DNA from: an uncultured Eubacteriales bacterium
GTDB taxonomy: Bacteria > Bacillota_A > Clostridia > Peptostreptococcales > Anaerovoracaceae
DNA length: 5,889 nucleotides
Direction of reading: 5' to 3'
Assembly: GCA_902774195.1 (NCBI GenBank)
Contig: CACYHM010000067.1
Location: 1-5,889 of the forward strand
Notes under the pieces: generated by a model
What the model saw: the letters and a program-made list of their open reading frames with translations, nothing else
What the model was told of the DNA's origin: nothing
The model's database searches: none
Position numbers and translations under genes: made by a program
Shown: positions 1 through 5,889 of the stretch, one piece after another
Position numbering within the stretch: the first letter of the stretch is position 1
How the letters are laid out: each line of letters starts with the position of its first letter

Positions 1-567
1 CTGATAAAGATGATCTCGACGTCGGGCGACAAGCCGGTCGATATGCTTACCGGCAAGCTCGGGAAAGCAGAAGGCTTTGATGCGTTGTATAAAGTAGTGG
101 TGATGGATAAGGATGACTCGATCAGAGTGCTGACGGATGAGTACGGCTTCGGCGGCAGTGAGGCTGCAGAGCTGGAGGCTTTACTGCATCCGAGCGACCC
201 GAGGGAGGTCTATCTCGTGATGGATGAGACCATGACCGAACAGCTGGGGGTCTTCGAGTACTACGGGAACTGGGACTATGACGGGGAGAACACGGTGCCG
301 GTCAAAACTGTGTATACGTCGATGCCGGACGGGAGCGGTGATATGAGCTCGACCGATACGGAGGTGCAGGAGTTCTTCGAGAAGAGGCAGAAAGAAATGC
401 TGTGGAGGCTCTATATCTCAGGTGATACAATAAAGAAGAGCGAAGTATCGGACCCTGAGGATGACGAGGCTTCTGCCGACGAGCCGGCCTTCGAGAAAGT
501 ATTTGAAGAGGACGACGGCTATGACCGCTTCATGATCTGGAAGCTCAGCTGGCAGAAAATAGGGTAA
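1..567 (+). CDS. 3' part of an unidentified protein, possibly the C-terminal domain of an STT3-like membrane glycosyltransferase
   Basis: The frame is open from the first base, so the gene probably starts upstream; the ATG at 10 is internal-looking, with no Shine-Dalgarno sequence in the nine bases available. 188 residues are visible. They contain no membrane segment and look like a soluble mixed alpha/beta domain: a GDKPVDM stretch near residue 10, a DPREVYLVMDETM strand near residues 67-79, a GVFEYYGNWDYD segment, then LWRLYISGD near residue 135 and a strongly acidic tail rich in Asp and Glu that ends in an IWKL strand. The order (GDxP loop, helix with MDKDDSIRVL, a VYLVMDxxM strand, a YxGxWD segment, LxRLYxxG) recalls the C-terminal soluble region of bacterial STT3/COG1287 oligosaccharyltransferase-like proteins, whose N-terminal membrane part would lie off the left edge. 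That is inference from pattern only. A terminator follows directly, so this is the last gene of its transcript. Confidence 0.6.
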   Translation: MIKMISTSGDKPVDMLTGKLGKAEGFDALYKVVVMDKDDSIRVLTDEYGFGGSEAAELEALLHPSDPREVYLVMDETMTEQLGVFEYYGNWDYDGENTVPVKTVYTSMPDGSGDMSSTDTEVQEFFEKRQKEMLWRLYISGDTIKKSEVSDPEDDEASADEPAFEKVFEEDDGYDRFMIWKLSWQKIG

Positions 568-575
568 GCGATCTG

Positions 576-603
576 CACTCTGCTCCGGCAGGGTGTTTTT
601 CTT
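576..603 (+). terminator. Rho-independent terminator with a UCCG tetraloop
   Basis: An 8-bp stem (CACTCTGC at 576-583 with GCAGGGTG at 588-595, one G-T wobble) closes a TCCG loop. The closing pair is C-G, giving the very stable cUNCGg loop class. It is followed at once by TTTTTCTT (596-603). It begins eight bases after the stop codon of the upstream gene, which fits termination of that transcript and separates it from truD. Confidence 0.85.
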
Positions 604-616
604 GGCATATAACATA

Positions 617-622
617 TATAAT
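617..622 (+). promoter_or_regulatory. Candidate -10 element upstream of truD
   Basis: A perfect TATAAT lies in an AT-rich stretch (607-625), just after the terminator and 37 bases before the truD start. No acceptable -35 hexamer sits at 16-18 bases; TTGGCA at 602-607 is only 9 bases away. A promoter is expected here because the terminator separates truD from the gene before it, but the exact hexamers are uncertain. Confidence 0.35.
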
Positions 623-659
623 AAGTTCGATACTGTAGATATCATGGAAGGGGAAGAAG

Positions 660-1676
660 ATGGCAGACATGGTCATTAAGCACATACCTGAGGACTTCAT
701 TGTCCAGGAAGTGCTTGTTGCGGATTATTCACCGGAACCGGAGGGACGGGAAAACCTGTTGTTTCAGCTGGATAAAAAGGGCTATTCCACCTTTGATGCG
801 ATCCAGCTGATCGAAGAGTGGTTCGGCATAACGGACTGTGAATCGGCAGGTCTGAAAGACAGCGACGGCGTCACCAGCCAGAAGATCAGCGTTCCGATCC
901 GGTATCAGGATATGACAGACCGCCTGGAAGCGTTCAACCGTGAAACACGCACAGAGAAGACCTTTATCCACCTGTCTTTTCTGGGATACGCAGCAGAACC
1001 CTTAAAGGCAGCCCGGCTGGAAGGAAATGCATTCCGCCTCAGGCTGAGGAATATGGATAATGCACTGGCGCAGTCCTGGCTTGAATGTCAGATCTATACC
1101 CTGTCATTTCCGAATTACTTTGATAAACAGCGATTCGGCGTGCCCGGATATAAAAAAGTCACTCATCTTCTGGGAGAGGCGCTGTACAATAAAGACTACA
1201 AAGCCGCATACGAATATCTTGTTCAGGGCGGCACAAAGGAAGCGAAGCTACCGTTCAACGGGGATCATAAAGCCTTCTTTGATCAGATCGATCCCCGAAT
1301 CAGAGGATTCTATGATTCTGCTTTGTATTCTATGGATTTCAATGAACGACTCGGTAACATTCTCGAGGAATGCGGAGAAGTCGTACCTGTAGAAGATGAG
1401 GGCATCATCTTCCGTATGCCAAAAACAAAAAATACCATGTCCGCCCTTATGGCAGAGGAGTTTCCCGAAAAGCGGATGGGCAGATTCCGCGTGAAAACAC
1501 TCGAACAGGAGGTCCCCCGCAAGCTGATAGTGACTTCAAATATCAATTTCCTCAGCTGTGAGGAAGATGAATACTACCCGGGAAGATCCGTGCTTACAGT
1601 ATCCTTCTTCCTGCCTATGGGTGCCTATGCGACCATGGCCATGAAGCAGCTGGAGATCTTCCTTGGGAAAGACTGA
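660..1676 (+). CDS. truD: tRNA pseudouridine(13) synthase TruD
   Basis: TruD isomerises uridine 13 of certain tRNAs (tRNA-Glu in E. coli) to pseudouridine in the cytoplasm. The 338-residue product is close to the usual bacterial length (E. coli about 349). Family landmarks appear in order: PEDFIVQE at residues 10-17; the catalytic block GLKDSDGVTSQKISVP with the predicted nucleophile Asp67; the substrate-binding block NYFDKQRFG at 152-160, with the conserved Asn152 and Phe154; and the C-terminal GAYATM at 321-326. Two positions differ from the form I recall as common: Gly for Ala in KDxxAxTxQ, and Asp for Gly in NYFGxQRFG. The ATG at 660 is chosen because AAGGGG (648-653) lies six bases upstream; an ATG at 644 is in another frame. 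The gene follows a terminator and is 57 bases ahead of the sensor kinase gene, so it may share a transcript with it, although a second promoter may lie between. Identification is confident; which tRNAs are modified is not known. Confidence 0.95.
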   Translation: MADMVIKHIPEDFIVQEVLVADYSPEPEGRENLLFQLDKKGYSTFDAIQLIEEWFGITDCESAGLKDSDGVTSQKISVPIRYQDMTDRLEAFNRETRTEKTFIHLSFLGYAAEPLKAARLEGNAFRLRLRNMDNALAQSWLECQIYTLSFPNYFDKQRFGVPGYKKVTHLLGEALYNKDYKAAYEYLVQGGTKEAKLPFNGDHKAFFDQIDPRIRGFYDSALYSMDFNERLGNILEECGEVVPVEDEGIIFRMPKTKNTMSALMAEEFPEKRMGRFRVKTLEQEVPRKLIVTSNINFLSCEEDEYYPGRSVLTVSFFLPMGAYATMAMKQLEIFLGKD

Positions 1677-1694
1677 CCTTAATTGGAATATAAT
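1663..1694 (+). promoter_or_regulatory. Candidate promoter for the sensor kinase gene
   Basis: A perfect TATAAT lies at 1689-1694, in the short gap between truD and the kinase. The best upstream hexamer, TTGGGA at 1663-1668 (4 of 6 matches to TTGACA), overlaps the end of truD, but the spacing of 20 bases is longer than the usual 16-18. Transcription from here would begin near 1701, leaving about 33 bases of leader before the ATG at 1734. A transcript starting there could not use the upstream in-frame TTG at 1683. Confidence 0.4.
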
Positions 1695-1720
1695 GGCGGC
1701 AATCAGGAACTGCCGTTTGC

Positions 1721-1725
1721 GGGAG
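1721..1725 (+). promoter_or_regulatory. Ribosome binding site that decides the kinase start
   Basis: GGGAG at 1721-1725 is eight bases before the ATG at 1734. The alternative in-frame TTG at 1683 has only a GGGA 14 bases away and would add a 17-residue polar extension before the first membrane helix. The ATG is therefore preferred. Confidence 0.75.
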
Positions 1726-1733
1726 ATCAAAGC

Positions 1734-4271
1734 ATGAGAAAGACTTTCATTATCATCATCAACGTGATAATCATGGCTGCCATATTGATCTTTGTAGTTA
1801 TTTACACCAGATCTGAAAGCAAGGCTTCATACCGGAGACAGATAGAACACTTTGAAGATACAACTGTCACCATGGAGCAGGTGACAGAGAATTATATGGA
1901 AGGTGAGCAGAGGATCTGCGATATCTGGGCCCGCTATATCAACAACAGGGCCATGACCATGGAAGAGGCGGCCGAATATATCCGCTCCTCGCATGTGCTC
2001 GATAACACCTCGGTGCACCTGATCTCACTTGACACGCTTACGGGTCTTTCAACGCGACCTAAACAGGGAACGGACGATGACTATGCTGTTTCATATGAAC
2101 GGGTAGGCCTTCTGAAGAATGCAGACTGGATAGATGAGATAGGCAAGTCGATCAACGTGACCCGTGCTTACACTAATCCGATGAACGGCGAACAGTCGCT
2201 GGCTTTCTGCAACCTGGTCACACTGCATGAACCGGGAAGCGAAACACCCGAGACTGCAGTCCTTCTGCGTGTCATACCTATATCGGCGCTGGAACAGAAA
2301 TGGATTTTTCCGCAGTCAGAACTGACGGACGCTGAACTGTCCATGATCGACTCCAACGGTGACTATATCCTTAAGGGAGACAGCTTTAAGAACTCCAGCT
2401 TTTTTGAGTTCTACAAATCCTATAACCCGACGGATCCGGAATCGTCGGATGCATTGTTCAACAAGATCACCTCATCTACAGGTACCGTTTCGATGAACAA
2501 CTCTCACAAGCAGGAGTGCATACTTGCGTTTACCCCTTTCTCGGCTACTGCAGGCTGGACGCTGCTTGGACTGGTTCCGGCGAAGGACCTCGATGTAGAT
2601 ACCGCAAACTGGCTGCTGATAGGAGTCGTTTCTGCAGGTCTGCTGATCCTGTTTTTCTGTGACCTGCTCTATATCCTATATTTCAACAAACGCCTTCAGA
2701 TCGCGGCCAGAGAAGCTGAGTCCGCAAACAAGGCGAAGACAAACTTCCTATCGACCATGTCCCACGACATTCGAACTCCGATGAATGCCATAATAGGTCT
2801 TACAACTATCGCTGAAAAGAATATCGGTGATGTTGAGTCGACAAAGGAGAGCCTCCGGAAGATCAGTATTGCCAGCAATCATCTACTGACACTGATCAAT
2901 GACATTCTGGATATATCAAAGGTGGAAAGCGGCAAACTGAAGCTGAGTCCTCTGACGTTCTCAATTGTGGAAACGGTCGAGAACCTTGTAACGGTATCAC
3001 AGCCGATGATCAAGGAAAAGAATATTGAATTCAGCTTCAACATCAATGAGATGGAAAAGGAATATCTGCATACGGACCAGCTGCGCCTGAATCAGATATA
3101 CATCAATATCCTGTCCAACGCAATCAAATACACAGAACCGGGCGGCAGTGTCAGTGTGACCTTGCATCAGGAAAAGAGCGACAAGCCGGGCTGCGTAAGG
3201 ATGACTTATGTGGTGGCGGATACGGGCATTGGAATGAGTCCGGAATACATGGAAACCATGTACCAGCCTTTCTCACGCCAGACAGACAGCCGTGTCAACA
3301 GCATCCAGGGAACAGGCCTCGGCCTGGCAATTACAAAGCAGATGGTCGAACTGCTTGACGGAACGATCGAATGTCAGAGTGAACAGGGCAAGGGAACGAC
3401 CTTCACTGTGGTGCTGGATATTCCTGCAGCCGACAGGCAGCGGGAGGATATGCAGCTTGGATCCATCGACGTTCTGATCGTTGATGACGATGAGGTCATG
3501 CTTCAGACGACAGCTGAGATCCTTGAGTCTCTCGGCGCGTCAGCCGAGCAGGCGCAGAACGGAGCGGAAGCCCTCGAAATGATCGGGCAAAGGCATCTTT
3601 CGGAGAAGGACTACGATGCTGTCATAATTGACTGGAAGATGCCTGATATCGACGGCCTTGAGACGATAAGGCGGATCCGCGCAGAAATAGACAAAGACAT
3701 TCCGATCTTACTGATCTCTGCATATGACTGGTCGGATATAGAAGACAAGGCGAGAGAGGCAGGGGCGAACGGATTTGTCAGCAAGCCGCTCTTCAGATCG
3801 ACTCTATATAATAAGATCAGCAGTATTATCGGGAAGGAGTCAGGCTCTGCCGAGCCAGAGGATGATTACTCCGACCTTCAGGGGATGCGCATCCTCATAG
3901 CTGAAGATAATGATGTCAACTGGGAAATCATATCCGCCATTCTTACCAGGTACGGGATCACTACTGTCCGGGCGGAAAACGGAAAAGCATGCGTTGATAA
4001 GATGCGCGAAGCTGAGGAGGGCAGTTATGAACTGATCTTCATGGATATACAGATGCCTGAGATGAACGGTCTTGACGCGACCAGAGCGATCCGGAAACTG
4101 AAGGACCCATGGGCATCCTCTATTCCAATCATTGCGATGACGGCAGACGCATTCTCTGAAAACGTCACGGAATGCCTGGATGCGGGAATGAGTGGACATA
4201 TTGCGAAGCCGATCGATATAAAACTGGTTATAAAGGAGATCCGAAGAATCAAAGACGGAGGAGGAATGTGA
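1734..4271 (+). CDS. Membrane hybrid sensor histidine kinase with two receiver domains
   Basis: The 845-residue product senses an extracellular signal and relays phosphate internally. In order: membrane helix at about 4-24; an extracellular domain of about 265 residues (26-290) ending in GWTLLGLVPAKDL, a Cache-like ending; second membrane helix at about 293-317; and, without an obvious HAMP or PAS domain, a dimerisation and phosphoacceptor helix with His344 in SHDIRTP. The ATPase domain follows, with Asn462 in the N box, Asp496 in DTGIG, the F-box-like PFSR and the GTGLG glycine loop at 526-530. Receiver 1 has an acidic cluster at 584-586, phosphoacceptor Asp633 (DWKMP), Ser662 and Lys684. 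Receiver 2 has Glu724/Asp725, Asp771 (MDIQMP), Thr803 and Lys825. All catalytic residues look intact. No HPt or DNA-binding domain is present, so phosphate must pass to a separate protein or the receivers act through contacts. The solute-binding lipoprotein gene starts two bases after the stop, which suggests a shared sensory role. The ligand is unknown. Confidence 0.96.
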   Translation: MRKTFIIIINVIIMAAILIFVVIYTRSESKASYRRQIEHFEDTTVTMEQVTENYMEGEQRICDIWARYINNRAMTMEEAAEYIRSSHVLDNTSVHLISLDTLTGLSTRPKQGTDDDYAVSYERVGLLKNADWIDEIGKSINVTRAYTNPMNGEQSLAFCNLVTLHEPGSETPETAVLLRVIPISALEQKWIFPQSELTDAELSMIDSNGDYILKGDSFKNSSFFEFYKSYNPTDPESSDALFNKITSSTGTVSMNNSHKQECILAFTPFSATAGWTLLGLVPAKDLDVDTANWLLIGVVSAGLLILFFCDLLYILYFNKRLQIAAREAESANKAKTNFLSTMSHDIRTPMNAIIGLTTIAEKNIGDVESTKESLRKISIASNHLLTLINDILDISKVESGKLKLSPLTFSIVETVENLVTVSQPMIKEKNIEFSFNINEMEKEYLHTDQLRLNQIYINILSNAIKYTEPGGSVSVTLHQEKSDKPGCVRMTYVVADTGIGMSPEYMETMYQPFSRQTDSRVNSIQGTGLGLAITKQMVELLDGTIECQSEQGKGTTFTVVLDIPAADRQREDMQLGSIDVLIVDDDEVMLQTTAEILESLGASAEQAQNGAEALEMIGQRHLSEKDYDAVIIDWKMPDIDGLETIRRIRAEIDKDIPILLISAYDWSDIEDKAREAGANGFVSKPLFRSTLYNKISSIIGKESGSAEPEDDYSDLQGMRILIAEDNDVNWEIISAILTRYGITTVRAENGKACVDKMREAEEGSYELIFMDIQMPEMNGLDATRAIRKLKDPWASSIPIIAMTADAFSENVTECLDAGMSGHIAKPIDIKLVIKEIRRIKDGGGM
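4257..4266 (+). promoter_or_regulatory. Ribosome binding site of the lipoprotein inside the kinase gene end
   Basis: GGAGGAGGAA occupies the last Gly codons of the kinase gene. Its second GGAGG (4260-4264) is nine bases before the ATG at 4274. A GTG at 4268 in the same frame is too close to be used. The arrangement implies translational coupling of kinase and lipoprotein. Confidence 0.8.
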
Positions 4272-4273
4272 TT

Positions 4274-5587
4274 ATGAAAAAGATATTGAGCCTGTTTCTG
4301 GCAGCTTTGATGGTTCTGATGCTGGCTGCGTGCGGCACGGAGAAGAAGGAAGCGGCGACGGAGGAAGGATTCAGTCCTGCTCTGGATACTTCAACAGAAT
4401 GCAATATCACCGTGGCCGGCGGTTACGACAACTTTGAGGCTCTTGAAGCTGAATTTGACAGCTTTAACGAATACTATCCGAATGTGGAGCTGGCGTTCAC
4501 AAAGGTGGATGACTATAACAACATGATCGGCATGGTCCTGGACGGGAACGATGCCCCGGACATCTACGTCAATTACTCATGGATGTACGGCCGCGACCAA
4601 TATAAGTCCAGCATAGATCACGCTGAGGATCTGGCCGATCCTGCGCTGGGGCTTGATCTTGACTGCATTCGCAGCAATATCATTCTGAATACGAAAGATG
4701 GCACGCTCCCGATGGTCCCGGTTTTCGCCAACACCTATGGTATGCTCGTCAATAACGATCTCTTCGAAAAAGAAGGCCTGAGCGTTCCGAAGACCTATAA
4801 GGAGCTGGTGGACGTATGCAAAGCATTCCGTGAAAAGGGATATGAAAACCCGATGATGGGTTTTTCAAAGGAGGAAACGACATCGATTTTCACTCTGGCG
4901 GCTTATCCGTACTTCTGCGAGACCGTGGCGAATGATGCAGACGCCGTCAAAGAACTCAATGCACTTGATGCTTCGGCCGGAGAGTACATGCGGCCTACAC
5001 TTGAGAAAATGGAGCAGTTCCTGAACGACGGCTGTGTGGATCTTGCCGCATGTGAGGGGATCGAAGACAACTATGATGCCGTGATCCTTCGGTTCTTTGA
5101 AGGTGATGTGCCGATGATGGCCTGCTCGGGAGACACCGTGTCCGGAACGAAGAAACGCGAGAGCCGTTCCGAGGCATTTATTGCCGACCCGTTCACATAC
5201 ACCTTTGTTCCGATCCCTATGTCGGATGACGGTGCGAGCTTCCTTGACATGCCGAACCTGCAGTTCTCCGTCAACAGGGACAGCGGGAATCTGGACATGG
5301 CCAACGAATTCATGCGTTTCCTGATCACACCGCAGGAGCTGAACAAGATGGCGCAGAACAAGGGGCTCATGTCACCGACAAAGGACCTGTCATTCAACAG
5401 CGTGTATGCTGCATTCGGGGATGTTCCAGAATCAAGGATCCTGTCTCCTGAAGTGATCGGACTGACAGATGATGCGGTCATACAGCTGAGGCAGGCGGTT
5501 TACGGCGTCTGTACAGGAGCGATGAGCATCGACGAGGCCGTAGCGGGCTATGGATCATTTACACCAAATGGATCAAAAAAAGGATAA
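4274..5587 (+). CDS. Extracellular solute-binding lipoprotein, ABC family 1
   Basis: This 437-residue protein is a substrate-binding lipoprotein of the family used by carbohydrate ABC importers (SBP_bac_1/COG1653 type), tethered to the outer face of the cell membrane. The signal peptide is MKK, then a hydrophobic core, then the lipobox LAAC with Cys20 as the lipidated residue, followed by a charged linker rich in Glu, Lys and Ala. Family hallmarks follow: FNEYYPNVEL in the first lobe, the DAPDIYV motif with Pro95-Asp96, NNDLFEKEGLSVPKTYKEL at 160-178, FFEGDVPMM near 274-282, a PIPMSDDG segment, and the closing AxEFMRFLITPQ helix. The ATG at 4274 is chosen because it gives a clean signal peptide and has a strong ribosome binding site; an ATG at 4172 in the same frame would add 34 charged residues before it. 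No permease or ATPase gene adjoins it here. It sits between a sensor kinase and pheA, so it may present ligand to the kinase rather than to a transporter. The substrate cannot be read from sequence. Confidence 0.93.
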   Translation: MKKILSLFLAALMVLMLAACGTEKKEAATEEGFSPALDTSTECNITVAGGYDNFEALEAEFDSFNEYYPNVELAFTKVDDYNNMIGMVLDGNDAPDIYVNYSWMYGRDQYKSSIDHAEDLADPALGLDLDCIRSNIILNTKDGTLPMVPVFANTYGMLVNNDLFEKEGLSVPKTYKELVDVCKAFREKGYENPMMGFSKEETTSIFTLAAYPYFCETVANDADAVKELNALDASAGEYMRPTLEKMEQFLNDGCVDLAACEGIEDNYDAVILRFFEGDVPMMACSGDTVSGTKKRESRSEAFIADPFTYTFVPIPMSDDGASFLDMPNLQFSVNRDSGNLDMANEFMRFLITPQELNKMAQNKGLMSPTKDLSFNSVYAAFGDVPESRILSPEVIGLTDDAVIQLRQAVYGVCTGAMSIDEAVAGYGSFTPNGSKKG

Positions 5588-5598
5588 CTAAACAGAGA

Positions 5599-5889
5599 AT
5601 GGATACAGGAAAACGTAAAATCGGATTTCAGGGAGTCAGGGGAGCATTCAGCGATGCGGCTGTCAGGCTGTATTATGAGTCAGAAGAGCACAGAGATGAG
5701 CTCGGGGATACAGGATACGAGACTGTCGGATACAGTGACTTCATAAAGATGCTTCAGGATGTGAATGACGGAGTACTGGATGAGGCGTTTTTTCCGGTAG
5801 AGAATACTACGACAGGGATAATCGCAAGGACGTATGACTACTTCCAGTACTACAATGTCTATGCGGTAGGAGAGGTGGTTGAACCCATC
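5599..5889 (+). CDS. pheA: Prephenate dehydratase, 5' part, cut by the window edge
   Basis: Prephenate dehydratase converts prephenate to phenylpyruvate, the committed step of phenylalanine synthesis, in the cytoplasm. The 97 visible residues cover the first part of the catalytic domain: IGFQGVRGAFSDAAV at 8-22 matches the family's opening strand and glycine loop, and PVENTTTGIIARTYD, with Pro66-Val-Glu-Asn69 and Gly73, matches the conserved PIENSxxG block; VGEVVEPI continues as in E. coli PheA. The TRF motif and the C-terminal ACT regulatory domain would lie beyond the right edge. The protein starts directly with the dehydratase domain, so there is no N-terminal chorismate mutase fusion as in E. 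coli. The start lies 11 bases after the lipoprotein stop and lacks a well-placed ribosome binding site: AAAGGA (5579-5584) is 14 bases away, which suggests coupling to upstream translation. No terminator or attenuator lies in the gap. Confidence 0.9.
   Translation, partial: MDTGKRKIGFQGVRGAFSDAAVRLYYESEEHRDELGDTGYETVGYSDFIKMLQDVNDGVLDEAFFPVENTTTGIIARTYDYFQYYNVYAVGEVVEPI

Noticed and set aside
602..622. TTGGCA (602-607) paired with TATAAT (617-622) as a full promoter
   Set aside because: The spacer is only 9 bases, too short for a sigma-70/sigma-A promoter; only the -10 element is kept as a candidate.
1060..1392. Open frame of 110 codons on the + strand inside truD
   Set aside because: It is an out-of-frame shadow of truD; it lies in a region encoding the conserved NYFDKQRFG block in the real frame.
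1683..1733. TTG start at 1683 giving a kinase 17 residues longer
   Set aside because: It has no well-spaced ribosome binding site, overlaps a likely -10 element, and adds a polar extension before the membrane helix. ATG 1734 has GGGAG eight bases upstream.
3805..3815. TATATAATAAG repeated from 615-625
   Set aside because: An 11-base AT-rich match inside the kinase coding sequence is likely to be chance; it has no -35 element and no gene start follows.
3840..4199. Open frame of 119 codons on the - strand opposite the second receiver domain
   Set aside because: The translation resembles no protein family I recognise, and it lies wholly opposite a clearly functional domain; it is a shadow of the kinase gene.
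4172..4273. ATG at 4172 as the start of the lipoprotein
   Set aside because: It lies inside the kinase gene and adds 34 charged residues ahead of a clean lipoprotein signal peptide; the strong ribosome binding site points to ATG 4274.
5071..5481. Open frame of 136 codons on the - strand opposite the lipoprotein gene
   Set aside because: It lies antisense within a well-supported gene, with a Ser/Arg-rich, low-information translation and no recognisable domain.

Overview
The window reads as a chromosomal segment from an anaerobic Firmicute, most likely class Clostridia and plausibly Lachnospiraceae. That placement is an inference from three things seen: the style of the lipoprotein signal peptide, the large hybrid sensor kinase with an FLSTMSHDIRTP-type histidine box, and the strong GGAGG-type ribosome binding sites. 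All recognisable genes lie on the + strand and are packed tightly, with no gene-free stretch above 92 bases. I see no insertion sequence, CRISPR array, tRNA or rRNA.

Layout. Positions 1-567 hold the 3' end of a gene whose start lies off the left edge; it may be the soluble C-terminal part of an STT3/COG1287-like membrane glycosyltransferase, but this is tentative. A compact rho-independent terminator with a UCCG tetraloop (576-603) closes that unit. A new unit then begins with truD, the tRNA pseudouridine-13 synthase (660-1676). After 57 bases, which contain a perfect TATAAT and a Shine-Dalgarno sequence, comes a membrane-bound hybrid histidine kinase with two receiver domains (1734-4271). 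Two bases later starts a lipoprotein of the ABC family-1 solute-binding class (4274-5587). Eleven bases after that begins a prephenate dehydratase, pheA (5599 to the right edge), cut by the window end.

How the genes may work together. The kinase and the binding lipoprotein are almost certainly co-expressed: the lipoprotein's ribosome binding site sits inside the last codons of the kinase. No ABC permease or ATPase gene lies next to the binding protein in this window. One reading is that the lipoprotein captures a ligand at the outer membrane face and presents it to the kinase's extracellular Cache-like sensor, so the pair is a sensory module rather than part of a transporter. The kinase carries two complete receiver domains but no HPt or DNA-binding output domain, so its downstream partner must be encoded elsewhere. 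truD and pheA are housekeeping genes in tRNA modification and phenylalanine synthesis, and have no obvious functional link to the sensory pair.

The most unusual sequence-level detail is a seven-A run in the last sense codons of the lipoprotein gene. A -1 slip there would enter the open frame leading directly into pheA. I see no stimulatory structure, so this remains a speculative point.
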